Positions 45,512 to 54,356 of a DNA stretch of 64,000 bases are shown here, piece after piece. Below the pieces are notes generated by a model. It was not told where the DNA came from. It did no database searches and saw nothing but the letters and a program-made list of their open reading frames with translations. How positions within the stretch are numbered: position 1 is the stretch's first letter; each line of letters begins with the position of its first letter. The stretch spans positions 1 through 64,000 of the forward strand of contig PBWR01000010.1 of the NCBI GenBank assembly GCA_002727315.1. The letters run 5' to 3'. Made by a program: the position numbers and the translations under genes. This stretch comes from Alphaproteobacteria bacterium (lineage in GTDB: Bacteria > Pseudomonadota > Alphaproteobacteria > UBA6615).

Positions 45512-46639
45512 CTAGCGCCAGCTCCGCAGGATTTCGTCGGCGCTTGCACCACCGTCGAGCATTTCGCGCAGATCGGATCGGCCGAACAACGTGTCGAGGG
45601 CCACGCTGGACCCGCCGTTTGCGCGCCATGCGAAATCGTCGTGATGTTCGATGAGCCATGCAAGCAGGTGCACGCCCAGCGCCAGCGGTTCGCGGCGCGG
45701 GTCACGCCGGGGCCAGATAACCACCCCGGGCAGCGGCCGGCCGGCATGGTCCCCGTGAGTGGATATGATATCGCCGCTGCCGGCGCGGAAGCCGATGGTC
45801 CAGCCATTGATCGCCGCGGCCAGCGCATCGGCATCCAGCCCGGGTGCGGTGATGCAGCGAAACGACAGTGAGGAGCCGCGACCCTCGCTGATGTTCGTGG
45901 CCTCGAGCAGCACCAGCCCACCATAGGCGGCGACCGCGTCGGGGTGTGACAGGGCGGGTGATGGCGGTATCCAACCGAGCGGCTGCTGCAGGGACATATC
46001 GGCCGGATACACCGAGAAGGGGGCCTCGGTGATGACCGAAGAGACCGCGCGTGCGACGAGTTCGCCGAGGGACTGGCCGTGGATGAAGGGCACGTCGAAG
46101 AAGGCTAGAAACGAGCGCTTGTCCGGGTCGGGCCGCGGGCCTTCCGCCGCCGGGCCGAGCGGGTTGGCGCGATCGCACACGATCACCTCGATGTGCCGTT
46201 CCAGCGCGGCGCATGCCGCCTGGGCCGCTGTGGCGGCATAGGTATAACAACGCACCCCGACATCCCGCAGGTCGATCACAAGGGCGTTCAGCCCGTCGAA
46301 GACCTGTCCGTCCACTGTCCCATTGCCTGTGTAGAGGCTGAAAACAGGCAATCCCGTGAGCGGATCGACCCCGTGATCAACACCCTCTCCGGCCATGGCC
46401 GACAGGCCGATCCCGTGTTCGGGGGTGAAGAGCCGCACTTCACCCTTGCCGACATGCTCAAGCCGACGGGCCAGGGCAGCCGAGGCCGGCACCTCGTCTG
46501 CCGTGTTGCAGGCATGATTTGTCAGGAACCCGATCTGAAGATCTGCCAGGCGCCCAACGGTCTCGACATCGGCAAGAAGGCGGTCGAGGCCCGACAGGAC
46601 GCGTCTGGTTTGACTGGTGCAGTTGTCGGTCCCGTTCAT
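45512..46639 (-). CDS. DUF1343 protein, NamZ-type exo-beta-N-acetylmuramidase
   Basis: A 375-residue DUF1343 protein. Family motifs are IGFLTNHAC, RLFTPEHGIGLSAMAGEGVD, PVFSLYTGNG, VIDLRDVGVRCYTYAATAAQ, CDRANPLGP and LLEATNISEGRGSS. Characterised members (NamZ) release single MurNAc units from the end of peptidoglycan chains. No signal peptide is clear in the 375-residue form; the ATG at 46639 is preferred over TTG 46675. It is convergent with nagA, 15 bp apart. It probably supplies MurNAc for the kinase-murQ-nagA route. Confidence 0.88.
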   Translation of the reverse strand: MNGTDNCTSQTRRVLSGLDRLLADVETVGRLADLQIGFLTNHACNTADEVPASAALARRLEHVGKGEVRLFTPEHGIGLSAMAGEGVDHGVDPLTGLPVFSLYTGNGTVDGQVFDGLNALVIDLRDVGVRCYTYAATAAQAACAALERHIEVIVCDRANPLGPAAEGPRPDPDKRSFLAFFDVPFIHGQSLGELVARAVSSVITEAPFSVYPADMSLQQPLGWIPPSPALSHPDAVAAYGGLVLLEATNISEGRGSSLSFRCITAPGLDADALAAAINGWTIGFRAGSGDIISTHGDHAGRPLPGVVIWPRRDPRREPLALGVHLLAWLIEHHDDFAWRANGGSSVALDTLFGRSDLREMLDGGASADEILRSWR

Positions 46640-46693
46640 GCCCAGCAGCCTAGCGGTGTGGCATGAGCGCGACAACGCACGAGGCCGAACGTA

Positions 46694-46954
46694 TCAGGCG
46701 AACTGGTTGAGAATCTTGCCGCCGGCGTGCATCGCACGATCCTCGTCGGCGGCCCGCTCGGCGGGAAACCGGCGGATCACGTCGTCGGTCTGGGGATTGA
46801 GAATTTCGATGAAGATTTCGGAATGGAGCGGATCGTAGTTGAGCCGTGCGCGCGGAGGTATTTGGGCAGGCTCGGGCGGCCGCGGGCCCGGATCGCTGCG
46901 AATTTCGGGCGCGGTCTCGCGGTTCGCCGAATCGGCATGCCGGACCCGCGGCAC
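46694..46954 (-). CDS. Small FlaG-like protein
   Basis: An 86-residue frame from GTG 46954 whose last 45 residues, LNYDPLHSEIFIEILNPQTD followed by DVIRRFPAER, resemble the FlaG pattern (L.F..D......V.....T..VIRQ.P.E). The N-terminal half is Pro/Arg-rich and variable, as in FlaG. FlaG is a flagellar accessory protein of uncertain function. In a strain with a wrecked flagellar locus it may be a leftover. Moderate doubt about both the family and expression. Confidence 0.5.
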   Translation of the reverse strand: MPRVRHADSANRETAPEIRSDPGPRPPEPAQIPPRARLNYDPLHSEIFIEILNPQTDDVIRRFPAERAADEDRAMHAGGKILNQFA

Positions 46955-47177
46955 CTGCGCGCGCTAATTTCCCTGTCCGACAATTTTTTCGGTGGCGTCC
47001 ATTGCGTGCTCGTCTCCGCATCTATTCGTCTGCGAATCCACCGTTGCGCGAATGCACCGACGGCGGAGTTAGATGACACATGGCGGGATCCATCGGCCGA
47101 TGCAACACGGATCGGATCGACTTTTAGAATCCCGGCTTTTAGGTGGTTTTTGCGAAAATTCCGGTGACCGGCTGTGC

Positions 47178-47519
47178 CTAGCCGATGGCGACCAGCCGGG
47201 GGCGGCGTTCGATGGCACCCAGCACGTCGTTCAGGTTCTGGCTCTGTTTCAGGCGCTGGGGTCCTCTGGACACCGCATAACGCTCGGGTCGGCCACCCTT
47301 GCCCGGGAATTTCTCAATCGAATAGAGAGGGTGCTCTGCGGTGTGGCGAAACACCGAGAACACGGCACGGTCCCGGCACAGATCGATCGCGTAATCGCGC
47401 CATTCTCCCGCGGCGACACGGCGACTGTATTCATTCAGGAGAATCCTGAGTTCGTTGCGGCTGAACGTCACCTGACGCGTCTTGCGATGCGGTTTGCTCA
47501 AACTCTGCCTTGAACTCAT
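47178..47519 (-). CDS. DUF2794 protein
   Basis: A 113-residue cytoplasmic protein matching the alphaproteobacterial DUF2794 family: VTFSRNELRILLNEYSRRVA, then GEWRDYAIDLCRDRAVFSVF and HPLYSIEK. The family has no assigned function. ATG 47519 is suitable. It lies alone between two short genes on the same strand. Confidence 0.88.
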   Translation of the reverse strand: MSSRQSLSKPHRKTRQVTFSRNELRILLNEYSRRVAAGEWRDYAIDLCRDRAVFSVFRHTAEHPLYSIEKFPGKGGRPERYAVSRGPQRLKQSQNLNDVLGAIERRPRLVAIG

Positions 47520-47723
47520 GTGCCGATCGCTCGCCCGTTGTCTTTGCAGGACATCCGGAAACGAGTTTTCCTGATTTTGCGGGGCAAGTCCAGTCGTCGG
47601 CTAGGGCGCGCGACGAGTCTCCGTTTCGAACCTGTTTTCAACGTCGTAGCAGGTGACAAGGGCGATGGACCGGTAGCAGACTAGCGGGTCTTGAGGGGCC
47701 CGTTCGGCAAGCGCCGGCTGGCA

Positions 47724-47924
47724 TCAGGCATCACCGCGCAGAGAGTTCCGGAAAGAACAATCGTCGCCTGTGGCTAAGGACATGGCGTGGTCGGTAACGG
47801 TCTTGCCGGAATCGATCATGGTGACGACGCTTGCACCACCAACGGTCAGCGATGCGGGGTCTGCGCACGCTGCTAGGGCGAGGGGCGCGAATATTGTCAT
47901 GGCGATATGTATTCGACTGCGCAT
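47724..47924 (-). CDS. Small lipoprotein
   Basis: A 66-residue protein, MRSRIHIAMTIFAPLALAAC, with a lipoprotein signal peptide and lipobox (LAAC). The mature part ends SGKTVTDHAMSLATGDDCSF and RNSLRGDA; the TDH...S..TG.DC pattern recurs in short alphaproteobacterial lipoproteins of unknown function. A longer frame begins at 47987, but the signal peptide favours 47924. The region 47520-47723 between it and the DUF2794 gene shows nothing clear. Confidence 0.7.
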   Translation of the reverse strand: MRSRIHIAMTIFAPLALAACADPASLTVGGASVVTMIDSGKTVTDHAMSLATGDDCSFRNSLRGDA

Positions 47925-48093
47925 GGCCGTGTTCCGGTTTCCAGGCGCCGATTGTCCGCCAGCGAGGTTAAAAAATGGTATGACCACACGGTGAAACGAT
48001 CAAAACGTCGTTAAACGGTTGATTTCGGCGCGCCGGACGGCGATATACCGGCGTGTGATATTCAAGCGAAGTTCTTGAAAAGGAATTGTTTTC

Positions 48094-48738
48094 GTGTCGG
48101 ACGAGCTGTTTCGCGAGGTCGATGAGGAAGTCCGCCAGGACCGCTACCAGGAACTCTGGAAGCGGTACGGAATTTATACCGTCGTGGCGGCGGCCATCAT
48201 CATCGGTGCAACCATTGCGTTTGTGATCTGGCGCGATGCCCAGACCAGCGCACGCGAGGCCGACAGCACACGGTTTCTCAGTGCGGTCGTGCAGGAAAGC
48301 GTGCAGCCCGACAGCGCGTTGCTGGAACTGCAGGAGCTCGCACGTGAAGGGACACCGGCCTATCGGTTCCTGGCGCGGCTGCGCGAGGGCAAGATCCTGG
48401 CGGAAGACGGCGACAAGGCTCAGGCGGTGGCGGTGTTCGATTCCCTCGCGGCCGATGACGATCTGCAATCCACCTATCGCGATATCGCCCGGCTGCTCGC
48501 TGTTGCCAACGGCATGGAGGTGCTCTCCCAGGACGAGGTGGAGCAGCGGATTGTGCCGATCGATACCGAATCCAATCCCTTCCGGGTCACCGCCCGGGAG
48601 TTCCTGGCGATTGCGGCCATCCAGGCGGGCGACAATGAACGGGCAGCGGCGTTGCTTCGCGCGAACCAGGCCGACAGTTCTGCACCGGTGGCGTCACGCT
48701 CGCGCGCGACCGAGTTGCTGACGGCGCTCGGTCTCTGA
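48094..48738 (+). CDS. YfgM-like TPR protein of the BamB operon
   Basis: A 214-residue protein with a single N-terminal membrane helix (YTVVAAAIIIGATIAFVIW, about residues 27-45) after a short charged cytosolic part, and a TPR-like periplasmic domain. It matches the tetratricopeptide-like (UPF0070) family found just before bamB. In E. coli YfgM links the Sec translocon to periplasmic chaperones. GTG 48094 follows AAAAGGA. BamB follows 14 bp later. Confidence 0.87.
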   Translation: MSDELFREVDEEVRQDRYQELWKRYGIYTVVAAAIIIGATIAFVIWRDAQTSAREADSTRFLSAVVQESVQPDSALLELQELAREGTPAYRFLARLREGKILAEDGDKAQAVAVFDSLAADDDLQSTYRDIARLLAVANGMEVLSQDEVEQRIVPIDTESNPFRVTAREFLAIAAIQAGDNERAAALLRANQADSSAPVASRSRATELLTALGL

Positions 48739-48752
48739 CGGTTTCGGCACCC

Positions 48753-50084
48753 ATGGTTTCAGCAGTTCAAAGATTGTGGCTCCTGCCCGCAGCGATGCTG
48801 GCGCTGACGGCATGTGATTCGCTGGATTTCCTTGGTGGCGACGACGACTCGCCACTGCCGGGTGAGCGGATCTCGGTGTTGTCTGTGCAGGATCGCATCG
48901 CACCATCGGCACGTGTCGCGGACCTCGATGTCCGGCTACCACGCCCACAGGTCAATATCGATTGGCCGCAGCAGGGCGGGTTTGCAAACCATGCCATGCA
49001 CCATCTTGCGTTGAGCGATGACCCGCGCGAAGCCTGGTCGAACGATATCGGTTCGGGAAGCGACGACGATGCGCCCATCCTGTCCGGGCCGGTCATCGCG
49101 AACGGTCTGGTCTATTCCATGGATTCCGACGCTGTGGTGACGGCGCGCCGTTCTGATGACGGGCGAACGGTCTGGGAGAGTAACATCGAGCCGCCCGAGG
49201 AGGATGACGGCAACTGGGGCGGCGGCGTGGCCTATGATCTTGGCCGCATCTACGCCGGGACCGGATTTGCGCAGGTTGTAGCGCTGGATGCCGAAACCGG
49301 CGTAGAGCTCTGGCGCACACGCGTGTCCGGGCCGATCCGTTCGGCCCCGACAGCCTTTGGCGGCAAGGTCTATGCAGTGACCAAGGACAACCAGTTGTTC
49401 GCGATCGATGTCGAGACCGGTGTGGTCGACTGGACCCATACGGGCATCGAGGAAGCGGCCGGTCTGATTGGGTCCGCGAGCCCGGCGGTGGATGGCGATA
49501 TCGTGGTCGTGCCGTATTCCTCGGGCGAGATCTTCGCGCTCCGGGTTGAGAACGGCCGCCAGCTTTGGAGTGACAACCTGGCTGCCATCCGGCGCGCCGA
49601 CGCGGTCTCCGCCCTTGCCGATATCCGTGGCCGACCGGTTGTCGACCGTGGCCGGGTCTACGCCATCAGCCATTCTGGCCGCATGGTCGCGATCGATCTG
49701 TCGAGCGGACGCCGGGTCTGGGAAACGGAGGTCGGGGGCGTGAACCAGCCATGGATCGCCGGCAATTTCCTGTTTGTCGTCAGCACCGAAGGCGATGTGG
49801 TCTCGTTGGTCGCGGAAAACGGTCTGGTGCGCTGGGTGACGCCGCTCGGCCGATACGAAGATCCCGAAGACCGGAAAGGCCTGATCAGCTGGTCCGGCCC
49901 GGTGCTGGCCAGTGACCGGTTGATCGTGACGGGCAGCCACGGTGTGGCCGTCGCGCTGTCGCCCTACACCGGTGACGTGATCGGCGAAATCGAGATGCCC
50001 GGTGACGTTTCGGTCGCACCGGCACTGGCCGACGAAACCCTGTATTTTCAGACCGACGGCGCGCGCCTCATCGCGTACCGCTAG
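48753..50084 (+). CDS. bamB: Outer membrane assembly lipoprotein BamB
   Basis: A 443-residue lipoprotein with signal peptide and lipobox (LALTACDSLDF), then an eight-bladed PQQ-type beta-propeller: repeats such as LVYSMDSDAVVTARRSDDGR, VVALDAETGVELWRTRVSG, LFAIDVETGVVDWTH and ALRVENGRQLWSDNL. BamB is part of the BAM complex that inserts beta-barrel proteins. The order yfgM-bamB-der is conserved in proteobacteria. Confidence 0.94.
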   Translation: MVSAVQRLWLLPAAMLALTACDSLDFLGGDDDSPLPGERISVLSVQDRIAPSARVADLDVRLPRPQVNIDWPQQGGFANHAMHHLALSDDPREAWSNDIGSGSDDDAPILSGPVIANGLVYSMDSDAVVTARRSDDGRTVWESNIEPPEEDDGNWGGGVAYDLGRIYAGTGFAQVVALDAETGVELWRTRVSGPIRSAPTAFGGKVYAVTKDNQLFAIDVETGVVDWTHTGIEEAAGLIGSASPAVDGDIVVVPYSSGEIFALRVENGRQLWSDNLAAIRRADAVSALADIRGRPVVDRGRVYAISHSGRMVAIDLSSGRRVWETEVGGVNQPWIAGNFLFVVSTEGDVVSLVAENGLVRWVTPLGRYEDPEDRKGLISWSGPVLASDRLIVTGSHGVAVALSPYTGDVIGEIEMPGDVSVAPALADETLYFQTDGARLIAYR

Positions 50085-50104
50085 GCCCGGGCGGGCAATC
50101 CGAC

Positions 50105-51475
50105 ATGCAGCCGACCGTCGTCATTGTCGGGCGCCCGAACGTCGGGAAGTCCACCTTGTTCAACCGCTTGGTCGGCCGGCGTGAAGCGTTGGTCGATGAC
50201 AGTCCGGGCGTTACCCGGGACCGGCGCGAGGGCGAGGGGTCGCTCGCCGATCTTGAGTTCCGGATTGTCGATACGGCCGGGCTGGAGGAAGCCTTCGATG
50301 ACAGTCTGCCGGCCCGCATGCGCCGCCAGACCGAACAGGCGCTCGATGAAGCCGATCTTGTGTTTTTGGTGTTCGACGCGCGCGCCGGGGTCACGCCCCT
50401 CGATGAGCAGTTTGCCGGCTGGTTGCGCACGCGCGGTGCCAACGTGGTGCTGGTGGCCAACAAGTGCGAGGGCCGGACCGGCGAAAGCGGGGTCCTGGAA
50501 TCCTATTCCCTTGGTCTTGGAGACCCGATCGCCATCTCGTCCGAACATGGCGAGGGGATTCACCTGCTTTACGATCCGATTGCCGCGGTGGTGCCTCAGG
50601 CCGAGAACGGCATCGATAGCGCGATTGCCGACGCCGAAGAGGTCGAGGATGAAAACGATCGTGTGTTGCGATTGGCAATCGTCGGGCGTCCGAATGTCGG
50701 CAAATCGACCCTGATAAATGCGCTGGTTGGCCAGGACCGGCTGCTGACGGGTCCCGAGGCGGGCATCACACGCGATGCCATCTCGGTCGAGTGGACGTTC
50801 GAGGGACAACGGGTCGCGCTTGTCGACACGGCCGGCATGCGGCGCAAGGCCCGGATCGACGAGAAGCTTGAGAAGCTCTCGGTCAGCAATTCACTCAACG
50901 CCATTCAGTACGCGCATGTGGTCGCGCTCGTGCTCGATGGCGAGCAGATGCTCGAGCGGCAGGATCTGGCGATCGCGCGCCATGTCATCGACGAAGGCCG
51001 CGCGTTCGTGATGGTAGTCAATAAGTGGGATCTCATCACCGACCACAAGGCGGCGCTCGATCGCTTGCACGACCGTATGCAGATATCCCTGCCCCAGGGT
51101 GCGGGCACACCGATCGTCACCCTGTCGGCTTCGACGGGCCGCGGTCTCGACCGGTTCATGCCGGCCGTCTTGTCGGCTTATACAGACTGGAACAAGAGGG
51201 TCTCGACCTCGGATCTGAACGCATGGCTGACGCATGCGACGGACCGGCACCCGCCGCCACTGGCTGCGAACAAGCGACCGATCCGACTGCGTTACGTGAC
51301 CCAGCCGAAAGCGCGCCCGCCGACCGTCATCTTGTTTGGGAACCGACCCGAGGATTTGCCGGCGAGTTACCTGCGCTATCTGGAAAACAGTTTCCGCGAC
51401 CGGTTCTCGCTGTCGGGAACGCCGATCCGGGTGCTGACCCGCAAGGGTGAGAATCCCTATCACGACAAGAAATAG
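50105..51475 (+). CDS. der: GTPase Der (EngA)
   Basis: A ribosome assembly GTPase with two G domains and a KH-like C-terminal domain, 456 residues. G1 motifs are VGRPNVGKSTLFNRLVGRRE (near the N-terminus) and VGRPNVGKSTLINALVGQDR (about residue 195); G3 motifs are DTAGL and DTAGM; the second G4 is NKWD, while the first is NKCE. Length is normal for the family. It is the last gene of the yfgM-bamB-der operon and converges on the SDR gene. Confidence 0.97.
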   Translation: MQPTVVIVGRPNVGKSTLFNRLVGRREALVDDSPGVTRDRREGEGSLADLEFRIVDTAGLEEAFDDSLPARMRRQTEQALDEADLVFLVFDARAGVTPLDEQFAGWLRTRGANVVLVANKCEGRTGESGVLESYSLGLGDPIAISSEHGEGIHLLYDPIAAVVPQAENGIDSAIADAEEVEDENDRVLRLAIVGRPNVGKSTLINALVGQDRLLTGPEAGITRDAISVEWTFEGQRVALVDTAGMRRKARIDEKLEKLSVSNSLNAIQYAHVVALVLDGEQMLERQDLAIARHVIDEGRAFVMVVNKWDLITDHKAALDRLHDRMQISLPQGAGTPIVTLSASTGRGLDRFMPAVLSAYTDWNKRVSTSDLNAWLTHATDRHPPPLAANKRPIRLRYVTQPKARPPTVILFGNRPEDLPASYLRYLENSFRDRFSLSGTPIRVLTRKGENPYHDKK

Positions 51476-51490
51476 GCGTCGGGTCGACCG

Positions 51491-52204
51491 TCAGACGAGA
51501 TCGATCAACTCGCCGTGCCGTGTGCTGTCCGGGCTTGCTAGCTCGACGAACGACCCGGTGATGTCTTCCGGCGTTTTCAGGGTGTCGGGATCTTCGCCGG
51601 GGAACGCCTTGGCCCGCATGCCAGTACGGGTACCGCCTGGGTTGAGGAGATTAACCCGCACGCCGGTGTTCTCGAGTTCCGATGCCCACACCCGTGTCAG
51701 GGTTTCCAGCGCAGCCTTTGTGACAGCGTAAGCGCCCCAGAAGGCCCGCGGGTTGGCCGCGGCACCGCTCGTGACCAGAATTGCACGTCCCGCATCGGAA
51801 CGCCGCAGCAGGGGCTCCAGCGTGCGCATGAGCCGCCAGTTGGCATGCACGTTCACATCGAACACGTCGTGCCAGGCCTTGGCGTCGTAGTGGGTCAGCG
51901 GCGTCATTTCGCCGAGCAGGCCGGCATTGCCGACAAAGATATCCAGCTTGTCGAAACGTTCCAGTAGCGCCGGGCCAAGCGTGTCGATGACTTCGAAATC
52001 GGTCAGGTCGCAGGGCACGAGCGTAGCCTGGCCGCCCGCTTTCCGGATCGCGTCATCGACGGCCTCGAGCCCGCCCACGGTGCGGGCCAGCAGAATCACA
52101 TGGGCGCCTTCGGCGGCAAACCGCTTCGCCACCGCGGCGCCGATACCGCGGGATGCCCCGGTGATAAAAGCGATGCGGCCGGAGAGTGCGCCGGATTGCG
52201 ACAT
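51491..52204 (-). CDS. Short-chain dehydrogenase/reductase
   Basis: A 237-residue SDR. The cofactor motif is FITGASRGIGAAVAKRFAAE, the structural NAG reads FVGNAGLLGEM, and the catalytic set is S in LVTSGAAA, Y and K in WGAYAVTKAAL. It oxidises or reduces an unknown carbonyl compound with NAD(P). ATG 52204 gives the standard SDR start. It lies 14 bp behind purF and probably shares its transcript. Confidence 0.92.
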   Translation of the reverse strand: MSQSGALSGRIAFITGASRGIGAAVAKRFAAEGAHVILLARTVGGLEAVDDAIRKAGGQATLVPCDLTDFEVIDTLGPALLERFDKLDIFVGNAGLLGEMTPLTHYDAKAWHDVFDVNVHANWRLMRTLEPLLRRSDAGRAILVTSGAAANPRAFWGAYAVTKAALETLTRVWASELENTGVRVNLLNPGGTRTGMRAKAFPGEDPDTLKTPEDITGSFVELASPDSTRHGELIDLV

Positions 52205-52218
52205 GCCGGAGTGTCCTC

Positions 52219-53691
52219 TTAAGCCAGTTCGGCCAGCAGCGACATTTGCGACGTGTTGTCGGTGTCGTTCATGTCGGTCAGCATGGTGGGATACTCGCCA
52301 CTGAAGCAGGCGTCGCAATATTGCGGGCTTTCATTGTCGCGTCCGGGTTCGCCCATGGCGCGGTACAGCCCGTCCATCGAGATATAGGCCAGGCTATCGG
52401 CACCGATCAATTGACGTATGCCCTCGACGTCGTGCTTGGCGGCCAAAAGCTCGGACGCTTCGGGAGTGTCGATCCCGTAGAAGCACGGGCTGCGGGTCGG
52501 CGGGCTCGAAATCCGGACATGGACTTCGCTGGCCCCGGCGTTGCGGACCATTTCCACGATCTTCTGGGATGTGGTGCCGCGCACGATGCTGTCATCCACC
52601 AGGATGACGCGTTTGCCGCGCAGCTGGCCGCGATTGGCATTGTGCTTCAGGCGGACGCCCAAATGCCGGATCTCGTCCGTCGGCTCGATGAAGGTGCGCC
52701 CCACATAGTGGTTTCGGATCATGCCAAGCTCGAAGGGGACCCGCGCCTCGGCCGCATAGCCGATAGCAGCCGGAACACCGCTGTCGGGGACCGGGATGAC
52801 CAGGTCGGCATCGACTTGGCTTTCCCGCGCAAGCTCGGCGCCGATGGCTTTGCGCGCCTCGTAGACGTTGGTGCCGTCGACGTCTGAATCCGGGCGCGCG
52901 AAATAGATGTACTCGAAGATGCACAGCCGCTGACGTACCTGCGGTGCAGGCTTGTGGGAGCGCAGTCCGTCCTCGTCGATGACGACGACCTCGCCGGGCT
53001 CGATATCGCGAACGAAGGAGGCGCCGATAATGTCCAGCGCACAGGTTTCCGATGCCAGGATCCAGGCATCGCCAAGTTGTCCGAGGACCAGCGGACGCAC
53101 GCCGAGCGGGTCGCGCGCGCCGATCAGTTTGCGGCGCGACAGGGCGACCAATGAATAGGCGCCGTCGATGGCCCGCAGGGCGTCGGTCACACGGTCGAGC
53201 AGATGTGTGCCGCGGCTGGTGGCGATCAGGTGCTGGATGACCTCGGTGTCCATGGTCGACTGGAACAGCGAACCCGTCTCGACGAGCTCCCGGCGCAGTT
53301 GCCGGGCGTTCGTCAGGTTCCCGTTGTGGGCCAGCGCCAGGCCACCGAAGCTGTAATCCGCATATAGCGGTTGCACGTTGCGCAGGACCGTTTCACCCGC
53401 CGTCGAGTAGCGGTTGTGCCCGATCGCGGAATCGCCGCGCAGGCGCCCGATCACCTCGCCGTCGCTGAAGATATCGCCGACCAGACCCATCGCCCGGTGC
53501 GGATGGAACCGCTTGCCGTCATAGGAGACGATTCCCGCTGCTTCCTGGCCGCGATGCTGCAGTGCGTGCAGGCCCAGCGCAGTCAGGGCTGCTGCGTCCT
53601 CGGTGCCATATATGCCGAAGACACCGCATTCCTCGTGGAACTTGTCGGGGTCGCCGGCCGGTTGGAACGGGTTGGTGGTGGTATGGGTCAC
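52219..53691 (-). CDS. purF: Amidophosphoribosyltransferase
   Basis: PurF makes 5-phosphoribosylamine from PRPP and glutamine, the first committed purine step. The 490-residue protein has a short propeptide before the catalytic cysteine in EECGVFGIYG (C22), the glutaminase domain (RYSTAGETVLRNVQP, ALAHNGNLTNA) and a phosphoribosyl transferase domain with PRPP motif VILVDDSIVRGTTSQ. A processing step would expose Cys22. Its start overlaps the cvpA stop by 4 bp, a conserved cvpA-purF pairing. Confidence 0.97.
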   Translation of the reverse strand: MTHTTTNPFQPAGDPDKFHEECGVFGIYGTEDAAALTALGLHALQHRGQEAAGIVSYDGKRFHPHRAMGLVGDIFSDGEVIGRLRGDSAIGHNRYSTAGETVLRNVQPLYADYSFGGLALAHNGNLTNARQLRRELVETGSLFQSTMDTEVIQHLIATSRGTHLLDRVTDALRAIDGAYSLVALSRRKLIGARDPLGVRPLVLGQLGDAWILASETCALDIIGASFVRDIEPGEVVVIDEDGLRSHKPAPQVRQRLCIFEYIYFARPDSDVDGTNVYEARKAIGAELARESQVDADLVIPVPDSGVPAAIGYAAEARVPFELGMIRNHYVGRTFIEPTDEIRHLGVRLKHNANRGQLRGKRVILVDDSIVRGTTSQKIVEMVRNAGASEVHVRISSPPTRSPCFYGIDTPEASELLAAKHDVEGIRQLIGADSLAYISMDGLYRAMGEPGRDNESPQYCDACFSGEYPTMLTDMNDTDNTSQMSLLAELA

Positions 53692-54353
53692 TGGTTCTGC
53701 CGAATCAGGTCGCTGAGGCGTTCGCGCTCGCGCTCGTTATACCCTTCCTGTTGCTGGGGTACAGCGGTTTCGGGTGGCCTGGTCAGGCGGTCGAGCGCCT
53801 TGCGCGCGGCATCGAGATCATTCGCCCGGTCTTGCGCCCGTTCGAGCGCCGCGCCGGTGTCGCCGATGATGTTCGCGGGGAGCAAATCCTTGACCAGGAT
53901 CGCACCGCGTTCGACCGCCGGGCGGGTGCGCGCGTTCTCGACCCAGTCGGGTGGTTCGTCGTCGAAAATATCGCTGAGAAACAGGAAGGCGATGGAGATC
54001 ACGATTGCGGCGGTCGCCAGCCCCGCCAAAAGGCCGAGCGAACGGTCGAGCGCATTGAGCCGGCCGGCCCGGACCCAGCCCGAGAGCATGTGGCTCAACA
54101 GGTGAAGGACAATCAGGGCGACGATGAACAGGCCGCTGCCGGCCACGAGTTCGGCCAGCCAGTCGGGTTGGATATACTGTTTTGAGAACGGCGTGACCTG
54201 TTCCAGGCCGCAGATCGTCAGCAGCCCGGCCCCGATCCAGGATGCGACGAACAGGCCGCCGCGCACGAAGCCGGTGACCAGGCCGAACAATGCCCCCAGG
54301 AAGACAACACCGAGCACTGCGATGTCGAAGACGCTGAAGCCGCCGAATTCCAT
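53688..54353 (-). CDS. cvpA: CvpA family membrane protein
   Basis: A 221-residue protein with four predicted membrane helices in the first ~130 residues (FDIAVLGVVFLGALFGLVTG, LFVASWIGAGLLTI, GLFIVALIVLHLLSHML, LAGLATAAIVISIAFLFL) and a charged cytosolic tail. CvpA is tied to colicin V production and envelope stress in E. coli; its exact role is unresolved. It overlaps purF (ATGA). Confidence 0.9.
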   Translation of the reverse strand: MEFGGFSVFDIAVLGVVFLGALFGLVTGFVRGGLFVASWIGAGLLTICGLEQVTPFSKQYIQPDWLAELVAGSGLFIVALIVLHLLSHMLSGWVRAGRLNALDRSLGLLAGLATAAIVISIAFLFLSDIFDDEPPDWVENARTRPAVERGAILVKDLLPANIIGDTGAALERAQDRANDLDAARKALDRLTRPPETAVPQQQEGYNERERERLSDLIRQNQ

Positions 54354-54356
54354 GGA

